A stretch of 64,000 nucleotides of DNA from Planctomycetia bacterium. GTDB lineage: Bacteria; Planctomycetota; Planctomycetia; Pirellulales; UBA1268. Below, one piece after another: positions 57,944-64,000 of the stretch (its first letter is position 1; the number at the start of each line of letters is the position of its first letter). Location of the stretch: positions 174,147 to 238,146 of the forward strand of contig BJHK01000002.1 in NCBI GenBank assembly GCA_014192425.1, given 5' to 3'. The translations under genes were made by a program, and so were the position numbers. The notes beneath the pieces are model-generated. The model searched no databases, was not told the DNA's origin, and worked only from the letters and a program-made list of their open reading frames with translations.

Positions 57944-59548
57944 TTAGTGGCCGCCCATGGTGGCCTGGATCTTCTTCTGGATTCCTTCCAGATTGAAGGA
58001 ACCGGGCTTCTGGCTGGGCGGATACTCCTTCATGGTCATGAGGAACTGTCCGGCAACTCGCTGCATCGGTGCGAGGATGAAGACGCGGTCGAGGAACCAG
58101 TCGTTGTAGGTGTTCGAGTTGTGCTGGGCCTTCTCATACGGATCGCGGCGGAGGTTGAAGAGCAGCGGCACGCGGAGTTCGGTGAAGGGCTCGCGCCAGA
58201 CTTCGAAGGCTTGGCCGCGGTTTTCAAGGAAGACGGCTTTCCAGTCCTCGTAACGCATGGCGACGATCTGGCCGTCATCATTCACATATATGAAATTCTT
58301 ACGCGCCGACTCCTTGGCCTTGGCACTGATGTAGTCGAGCTGGTTGGCCCCGTCAATGAAATTCTTGTAAGTGCGGCCGTTGAGTTCAACGCCTTTTTTC
58401 AACTGCTCCACGATCTCCGTGTTGCCACCGGCGGCAGCGAAGGTGGGCAGCCAGTCTTCATGGGAAACGATGCCGTTGAGAACCTTGCCAGCGGGAAAAT
58501 GGCCAGACCACTTGATGAAACAGGGAACGCGGTAGGCACCTTCCCAGTTCGAGTTCTTCTCGCTGCGGAAGGGAGTGGTTCCGGCGTCGGGCCAGGTGTT
58601 GTAGTGCGGGCCATTGTCAGTGGAGTATTGGACGATGGTGTTGTCCGCGATGCCGAGGTCGTCAATGAGCTTGAGGAGTTCGCCCACTTGCAGGTCGTGC
58701 TCGATCATGCCGTCGGTGTATTCGTCGTTACCCTTGTGGCGGTGCTCCGCCTTGACGTGGGTGCGAAAGTGCATGCGGGTGCCGTTCCACCAGCAGAAGA
58801 ACGGTTTGCCCTCCTTGTTCATGCGGGTGATGAAATCCTTGGCAGCGGCGACGGTTTCCTCGTCAATAGTCTCCATGCGCTTCTTGGTTAGCGGGCCGGT
58901 GTCCTTGATAGTCTGGCCGCCCTTGCCGTCGGACTTGCAATGCAGGACGCCGCGTGGGCCGAACACCTCGCGGAAGGTCTTGCCACCGGGCAACACCTTG
59001 TCGCCGGGATAGTCCTCGTTTTCCGGCTCCTCCTCGGCGTTGAGGTGATAGAGATTGCCAAGGAACTCGTCGAAGCCGTGCATGGTGGGCAGGTGTTCGT
59101 CGCGGTCGCCCTGGTGGTTCTTGCCGAACTGACCGGTGGTGTAGCCGAGGCTTTTCATAACGGTGGCCATCGTGACGTCGGTCTTCTGCCAGCCTTCAGG
59201 TGCGCCGGGGATGCCGACCTTGGTCATGCCGGTACGAACGGGGCAGGAGCCGTTAATGAACGCAGCGCGGCCGGCGGTACAGCTCTGTTGGCCGTAATAA
59301 TCGGTGAAGAAGACACCCTCTTTGGCGATACGGTCGATGTTGGGCGTCTGATACCCCATCATGCCGCGGTTGTAGTAGCTGATGTTCCCAGTGCCGATGT
59401 CATCACCCCAAATGACGAGGATGTTTGGCTTCTTCTGTTGAGCCTCAGCGACGCTGGAGTTCAACCCTCCAAACACCAGAAGTGCTAAGAGCACTGCGCT
59501 GCAAGCCAGTGGTGGCCGACGAAAGACTGTGGCAATCGATGGTTTCAT
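57944..59548 (-). CDS. Secreted formylglycine-dependent arylsulfatase
   Basis: 534 residues. Signal peptide MKPSIATVFRRPPLACSAVL ending near VAEAQ. The N-terminal metal site KPNILVIWGDDIGTGNISYY carries the Asp pair. The sulfatase signature is QQSCTAGRAAFINGSCPVRT, where C90-x-A-x-R94 is the formylglycine precursor. Later blocks: GYTTGQFGKNHQGDRDEHLP (Lys/His), WWNGTRMHFRTHVKAEHRHK, VQYSTDNGPHYNTWPDAGTT (metal Asp-Asn) and FRSEKNSNWEGAYRVPCFIK. Length is normal for the A-type arylsulfatase group. It removes sulfate from an organic ester in the periplasm or outside; substrate unknown. A formylglycine-generating enzyme must be elsewhere. GC content is clearly lower than that of the flanking core genes, and the gene lies between two ISL3 elements. 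Confidence 0.93.
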   Translation of the reverse strand: MKPSIATVFRRPPLACSAVLLALLVFGGLNSSVAEAQQKKPNILVIWGDDIGTGNISYYNRGMMGYQTPNIDRIAKEGVFFTDYYGQQSCTAGRAAFINGSCPVRTGMTKVGIPGAPEGWQKTDVTMATVMKSLGYTTGQFGKNHQGDRDEHLPTMHGFDEFLGNLYHLNAEEEPENEDYPGDKVLPGGKTFREVFGPRGVLHCKSDGKGGQTIKDTGPLTKKRMETIDEETVAAAKDFITRMNKEGKPFFCWWNGTRMHFRTHVKAEHRHKGNDEYTDGMIEHDLQVGELLKLIDDLGIADNTIVQYSTDNGPHYNTWPDAGTTPFRSEKNSNWEGAYRVPCFIKWSGHFPAGKVLNGIVSHEDWLPTFAAAGGNTEIVEQLKKGVELNGRTYKNFIDGANQLDYISAKAKESARKNFIYVNDDGQIVAMRYEDWKAVFLENRGQAFEVWREPFTELRVPLLFNLRRDPYEKAQHNSNTYNDWFLDRVFILAPMQRVAGQFLMTMKEYPPSQKPGSFNLEGIQKKIQATMGGH

Positions 59549-59633
59549 GATGCATTTCCCAGAAGAAGTTTTCCAATCCGCGCAAAAACGGCGCGATCAA
59601 CAGCCGAGCAACCTGCTCTATCCTAGCAAATAT

Positions 59634-60666
59634 CCGGTCCATCCGGGGTCTTCATGGGTAGAGCCGTACTCCGCCGCAGTAGAAGTAGATCACGTCCTTG
59701 AAGTTTCCGACGTTCCGGTAGCCGCCGGCCCGGCGTTTGGGATGGACGTTCTCCTTGGAGGAGATCCACAGGTACTTCGTGCCCTTGGGGCGGTCGTCGT
59801 CCTCGGCCGTCAGCAGCCGATTCTCACGGCGGCGCACGACGTCTACAGCTTCGGTCATGTGCTGCATGACATGGAAGCGGTCGAAGACGATCTTGGAGGA
59901 AGCCAGGGGAACGGCTTTGAGAGTGGCTTGGACGTAGGGCTCCCACATGTCCATCGCCACTGCCCCGATGCCCGCGAGCTGCCCCGGGGTGCGGGACTCG
60001 TAGAATGCGGCCAGACTCGCCTTTCCCCGGCCTTCCGCGACGAACTCGACGGTGCCGCGGTCAACGTCGTTGACGATGGTCAGGTAACGATGGCCCTTGC
60101 GGAATGCCTTCTCGTCGATGCCGATACGGGCGATCGTGTCGGCCTCCTTGCGGGCCAACCCGCGGTCAACAGCGCGCTCCAAGACGTGCCATGCCTGATC
60201 CCAGGAGATGCCCACGAGGGTGCAGGCTCCCTTTACGGTCTGGCAGGCCTGGAGGACGTCGATCACGAACCGCTCCATGAACAGAGTGAAGCGGCCGTGG
60301 GGCTCCGCCCACGGAACCTTGACCTGCATCACTCCGTGCTCGGGGCACTCGACCCGCGGGACCCGGGCATGGACCAGCGTGTGGAACTGGCAGGTGTTGA
60401 GATGCCGCCATCACCGCTCGGGTGCATGGTCGTAGCAGGCCAACTCACGGCTACAATGTGGCCCGTTCCAGCGGCAGCCTTCGGGATGCTCGACGTGGAC
60501 GTGGATCTCGGTCGACTCGACATCGAGCCTCACGTCCGTCACCTTCCAAGGAGTGGTCAAGCCAAGAACCTGCTGATAGAGCTCCGTGTCGAACATGCGC
60601 CTTGCCTCCAGGGGAAAGACGGATTCTCCACTATGGAGCTACCCACACAATACTCCGATGGACCAG
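59634..60666 (-). mobile_element. ISL3-family element ISL3-2, decayed
   Basis: Ends at 59634 (CCGGTCCATCCGGGGTCTTC) and about 60666 (its imperfect inverse, CTGGTCCATCGGAGTATTGT on the minus strand); both share GGTCCATC and a TGGGTAG block at the same spacing. It carries one disrupted transposase gene reading leftward. A copy of its left end is repeated at 56531-56586 in the same orientation. Confidence 0.8.
59652..60596 (-). pseudogene. ISL3-family transposase, frameshifted and internally deleted
   Basis: The start at 60596 gives MFDTELYQQVLGLTTPWKVT, DVRLDVESTEIHVHVEHPEG and the first zinc-finger Cys (CRWNGPHC), then a stop near 60411. One frame over, CPEHGVMQVKVPWAEPHGRF continues with FVIDVLQACQTVKGACTLVG, the D-containing RIGIDEKAFRKGHRYLTIVN and VAMDMWEPYVQATLKAVPLA. 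After TKYLWISSKENV a deletion jumps to NVGNFKDVIYFYCGGVRLYP, the terminal motif. The segment with the catalytic Glu is gone. So the gene has one frameshift and one deletion, and cannot make an active enzyme. Confidence 0.85.
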
Positions 60667-60732
60667 AAATCCTTCTATACTACCGTCATGTCGGCTGACT
60701 GCGGCCGCAGCGAACGGAGTAGTCATCAGGTC

Positions 60733-63700
60733 ATGCGGGCTGTCCGGATTTCTATGCTCCGTGCCCCGATGCTTCTCGGCATCTGGCTGCTGAGCGGCGG
60801 GCATCACGCCGTTGGCCTGGCGGCCGAGCCGTTTCCGGCGCCGTTCGACAGCGAGCGGGACACGGCCGCCCGACCGCTGCCCGCGGCCGAGGCCGCGGCG
60901 GGGATGGGGGTGCCGGCCGGCTTTCGCGTCTCGGTGTTCGCAGCCGAGCCCGACGTCCTGAATCCGGTCGCCATGGCCTGGGACCCGCGCGGCCGGCTGT
61001 GGATCGCGGAGAACCACACCTACGCCGAGGCTCCTGTCCGCCTCGACCGCCGGCTCCGCGACCGGGTGCTGATCTTCACCGACACCGACGGCGACGGCCG
61101 GGCCGACGAGCGGAAGGTGTTTCTCGACGACCTCCGGCAGTTGACGAGCGTCGAGGTCGGCCACGGCGGCATCTGGCTGCTCTGCCCGCCGCAGTTGCTC
61201 TTCGTTCCCGACGCCGACGGCGACGACGTACCCGACGGGCCGCCGCGGGTCGTGCTCGACGGCTTCGACGTCACCGACGTCCACCACAACTTCGCCAACG
61301 GGCTGCGGTTCGGCCCCGACGGCTGGCTCTACGGCCGTGCGGGGGGCGCCTGCCCGGGCCGCGTCGGCCCGCCGGGCACTCCCGTCGAGGACCGGGTGCG
61401 GATCGACGGCGGCATCTGGAGGTACGCGGTCCACGGCGGCCGCTTCGAAGTCCTCTGTCACGGCACCACAAACCCCTGGGGACACGACTGGAACGCCTGC
61501 GGCGACGGGTTCTTCATCAACACGGTCACCGGCCACCTCTGGCAGATGATTCCCGGCGCCCGCTATCCGCGGCACGGCACGCTCGACCCGAATCCCCACG
61601 TCTACGAGCCGATCGAGATGCACGCCGACCACTGGCACTTCGACACCCGTGGCGGCTGGCAGAAGTCACGCGACGGCGCCGCGAACGACCTCGGCGGCGG
61701 CCACGCCCACAGCGGGATGATGATCTACCTCGGCGACAACTGGCCGGCCGAATACCGCGACCGGCTCTTCACCTGGAACTTCCACGGTCGCCGCGCCAAC
61801 CAGGAGATTCTCGTCCGCGAGGGAAGCGGCTACGTCGCCCGGCACGGCGCCGACCTGCTCGCCTCCCGCGACCCGTTCTTCCGCGGCATCGAACTGGCGT
61901 ATGGTCCCGACGGCTCCGTGCTGGCGATCGACTGGAGCGACACGGGCGAATGCCACGAATCGACCGGCGTGCACCGGACGAGCGGCCGGATCTTTCACGT
62001 TGCCCATGGCCCGCCGGCGGCCCGCCGCGCCACCAACCTGCGCGGCATGAGTTGCACGGAACTGGCCGGGCTCATGACGCATGCCAACGAGTGGTTCCCG
62101 CGTCAGGCGCGGCTGCTCCTCGCCGCCCGCAGTCGCGTGGCCGACGTCGAGCGCGGCACGGCCGGCAGCGCGGCCGACTTTCCGCAGGCGCGGGAGGCGC
62201 TGCTGCGGTTGGTACGAACGGCCGAGCCGCAGGTCGCCTACCGAGCGCTGCTCACGCTCCACGCCGCCGGCGGCTGCGAACCCGCACTGCTTCGCGACCT
62301 GCTTGGCCATGATGACGAGCACCTCCGGGCGTGGGCCGTGCGGCTTCTCACCGACGACTGGCCGATCGACGGGATGCTCGGGCCGGCGCGGCTGACGGCG
62401 GCCGAGGCGGCGCGGATTGCCGCGGCCGCGCCGCGGGTCGCTGCCGACCTGCGCCGCGTCGCGGCCGACGACCCAAGCGGCCTCGTCCGGCTGGCGATCG
62501 CCTCGGCGCTCCAGCGACTCCCGCTCGAGCACCGTGCCGACGTCGCCGCGGCGCTCCTCGCCCGGCCCGAGGATGCCGCCGACCACAACCTGCCGCTCCT
62601 CGTCTGGTACGGCCTGATGCCCACGGTGGACCGCGATCCGCTCCGCGCCGCCGAACTGGCCCGCGCCTCCCGCTGGCCGCGGACGCAGCGGCTTATCGCC
62701 CGGCGTTTGGCCGGCCTCGTCGATCGCGCGCCCGCCGGGCTCGACCGGCTGGTGGCGGCCGTCGCCGCGCTGCCCGGCGCCGAGGTGGAGCGGAACCTGA
62801 TCGAAGGCATCGCCGCGGGGCTCGCCGGCTGGCGCCGGGCACCGAAGCCGGCCGGCTGGGACGCGGTGGTCGAGCGGCTCGGTGGCGGCGACACGCCCGT
62901 CGCGGCGATCGTCCGCGAGCTGTCGGCGGTGTTCGGTGACGGCCGGGCCCTCGACGACCTGCGCCGCCTCGTGCTCGACGAGCAGGCCGACGCGGGGCTG
63001 CGTCGCGCGGCGCTCGAGACGCTCGTGCGGCAGAGGGACGACGTGCGCGAGATCTGTCTGCGGCTGGCGGGGGATCGCCGGTTCGCGGCGATCGCGGCTG
63101 AGGGGCTCGCCGCCAGCGACGACGCGGCCGCTGCCCAGGCGATCGTGGCCGCATACGATCGCGACCGGGGAGCAGGGCGGCCGCGGATCGTCGCCATCCT
63201 CGCCTCGCGGGCGTCGTTCGCCACGGCCCTGCTCGACGCCGTGGCCGCGGGCAAGATCCCGCGCGGGGCGGTCACGGCCTACGACCTGCGGCAGATGCGG
63301 GCGATCGGAGACGCGGCGGTCTCCGCCCGGCTGGAGCGCGAGTGGGGCGCCGTCCGCGAGACAGCGGCCGACAAGCGGCAGCGGATCGACGCCCTCAAGG
63401 AACGGCTCACGCCTGCGGTGCTGGCCGGCGCCGACGTGTCGCACGGCCGGCTCCTCTACGACCGCAGTTGCGGCCGCTGCCACCGGCTGTTCGGCGCCGG
63501 GGAGGCGATCGGCCCCGACCTCACGGGCGGCAATCGGACGAACATCGACTACCTGCTGGAGAACATCGTCGATCCGGGTGGCACCGTGGCCCCCGACTAC
63601 CGGATGTCGGTGCTGGAGATGACCGACGGCCGCGTCCTCAGCGGGCTCGTGACGGCGCGGGACGACAAGACGCTGACGCTGGTGACGCCGACGGAGACGC

Positions 63701-63846
63701 GGACGATTTCCCGGAGCGACATCGAGGAGCTGACTGTGACGAGCCAGTCGCCGATGCCCGAGGGGATGCTCGACGCCCTGTCGGCGGAGGAAATCCGCGA
63801 CCTGATCGGCTACCTGATGCAGCCGGCCCAGGTGCCGCTGCCGTAG
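60733..63846 (+). CDS. PVC-type haem-binding dehydrogenase-like protein
   Basis: 1,037 residues from the Met at 60733 (MRAVRISMLRAPMLLGIWLL); MLRAPMLL seven codons later is also possible, and the open frame extends into the ISL3-2 end. Signal peptide to about residue 35. The beta-propeller (about 60-450) shows GFRVSVFAAEPDVLNPVAMA, WDPRGRLWIAENHTYAEAPV, VLIFTDTDGDGRADERKVFL, CHGTTNPWGHDWNACGDGFF and EMHADHWHFDTRGGWQKSRD. A HEAT-like helical region follows (480-860). The C-terminal haem domain has GRLLYDRSCGRCHRLFGAGE near residue 911 and the distal Met in SQSPMPEGMLDALSAEEIRD. It is probably periplasmic, electron-transfer coupled; substrate unknown. It differs from the other copy (18380) by lacking DUF6807. 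Its promoter must lie in or at the ISL3 end. Confidence 0.9.
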   Translation: MRAVRISMLRAPMLLGIWLLSGGHHAVGLAAEPFPAPFDSERDTAARPLPAAEAAAGMGVPAGFRVSVFAAEPDVLNPVAMAWDPRGRLWIAENHTYAEAPVRLDRRLRDRVLIFTDTDGDGRADERKVFLDDLRQLTSVEVGHGGIWLLCPPQLLFVPDADGDDVPDGPPRVVLDGFDVTDVHHNFANGLRFGPDGWLYGRAGGACPGRVGPPGTPVEDRVRIDGGIWRYAVHGGRFEVLCHGTTNPWGHDWNACGDGFFINTVTGHLWQMIPGARYPRHGTLDPNPHVYEPIEMHADHWHFDTRGGWQKSRDGAANDLGGGHAHSGMMIYLGDNWPAEYRDRLFTWNFHGRRANQEILVREGSGYVARHGADLLASRDPFFRGIELAYGPDGSVLAIDWSDTGECHESTGVHRTSGRIFHVAHGPPAARRATNLRGMSCTELAGLMTHANEWFPRQARLLLAARSRVADVERGTAGSAADFPQAREALLRLVRTAEPQVAYRALLTLHAAGGCEPALLRDLLGHDDEHLRAWAVRLLTDDWPIDGMLGPARLTAAEAARIAAAAPRVAADLRRVAADDPSGLVRLAIASALQRLPLEHRADVAAALLARPEDAADHNLPLLVWYGLMPTVDRDPLRAAELARASRWPRTQRLIARRLAGLVDRAPAGLDRLVAAVAALPGAEVERNLIEGIAAGLAGWRRAPKPAGWDAVVERLGGGDTPVAAIVRELSAVFGDGRALDDLRRLVLDEQADAGLRRAALETLVRQRDDVREICLRLAGDRRFAAIAAEGLAASDDAAAAQAIVAAYDRDRGAGRPRIVAILASRASFATALLDAVAAGKIPRGAVTAYDLRQMRAIGDAAVSARLEREWGAVRETAADKRQRIDALKERLTPAVLAGADVSHGRLLYDRSCGRCHRLFGAGEAIGPDLTGGNRTNIDYLLENIVDPGGTVAPDYRMSVLEMTDGRVLSGLVTARDDKTLTLVTPTETRTISRSDIEELTVTSQSPMPEGMLDALSAEEIRDLIGYLMQPAQVPLP

Positions 63847-64000
63847 GTGGGATCTTTCACGGCCGCGACGGCACGAAATCCAGCAACCGGCCCAACCGCC
63901 GGTGGACGGCAGAAGTCTCCTCGCTGAGGCAGGATAGCCTCACGCTCGTCGAGCTTCCGCCGATCCACCGGCTGCGCGTACCTATCACCGAACCTACGAA
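63847..64000. other. Window end, no gene assigned
   Basis: After the dehydrogenase stop the DNA is open on both strands to the window edge. The plus-strand text VSSLRQDSLTLVELPPIHRL from about 63926 looks protein-like, but there is no start codon with a ribosome site. A gene may begin or end just outside. Confidence 0.3.

Overview
The window is high-GC DNA (about two thirds G+C over most of it) from a planctomycete, most likely in or near the Pirellulales. The evidence is the set of families that dominate that group: a DUF1552 secreted protein, the tail of a DUF1501 protein, two large PVC-type haem-binding dehydrogenase-like proteins, a formylglycine-type arylsulfatase, a PEP-CTERM protein with autotransporter-type repeats, VIT/VWA proteins, and a BamA-type outer-membrane protein with a Gln/Pro-rich linker. 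I saw no rRNA, tRNA or CRISPR array.

Layout. (1) 1-2120: a FadL-like porin running off the left edge, a 99-bp dispersed repeat and a DUF1552 protein. (2) 2192-22512: an accessory region in which secreted-protein genes alternate with six decayed, same-orientation pieces of one IS91-like element. Five copies keep the transposase-distal 'right' end, and at three or four of these the end sits directly against the 3' tail of a gene that has lost its 5' part (DUF1501, a leucine-rich-repeat-like protein, unknowns). Intact genes here are a repeat-rich low-GC cell-surface protein, a C39-peptidase/gluzincin-like fusion, an esterase-like hydrolase, an LRR-like protein, a GH32/43-like protein and a haem dehydrogenase fused to DUF6807. 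(3) 22526-30744: a complete chemosensory locus, cheW-mcp-cheR-cheA-cheC-cheD-cheY on the minus strand with cheB divergent, and no flagellar gene. (4) 30796-36638: a gene remnant, a divergent AMP-ligase/MFS-exporter pair with tiny coupled ORFs, and a PEP-CTERM protein. (5) 37042-40450: tetrapyrrole and cytochrome genes (hemE divergent from ccsA-like/hemA). (6) 40539-56499: core and envelope genes: squalene-cyclase-fold protein, rpiB, a YrdC-like/arginine-phosphatase-like fusion, bamA, a GT9 glycosyltransferase, a BaiN/HI0933-type flavoprotein, a PQQ-like beta-propeller protein, a DUF202 protein and two VWA proteins. (7) 56531-60666: two ISL3-family elements and a solo ISL3 end enclosing an arylsulfatase. 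(8) 60733-63846: a second haem-binding dehydrogenase-like protein.

Functional picture. The cell degrades polymers, including sulfated ones (sulfatase, GH-like protein, secreted haem dehydrogenases, DUF1501/DUF1552 relics), builds a diderm envelope (BamA, FadL, GT9) and tunes behaviour with a soluble PAS receptor. The most distinctive points are the IS91-like ends sitting on truncated genes, the fusion of a YrdC-like domain lacking its usual active-site motifs to a YwlE-type phosphatase next to rpiB, and the ISL3-bounded sulfatase. Functional assignments rest on reading translated sequence and remembered family motifs; no database search was run.
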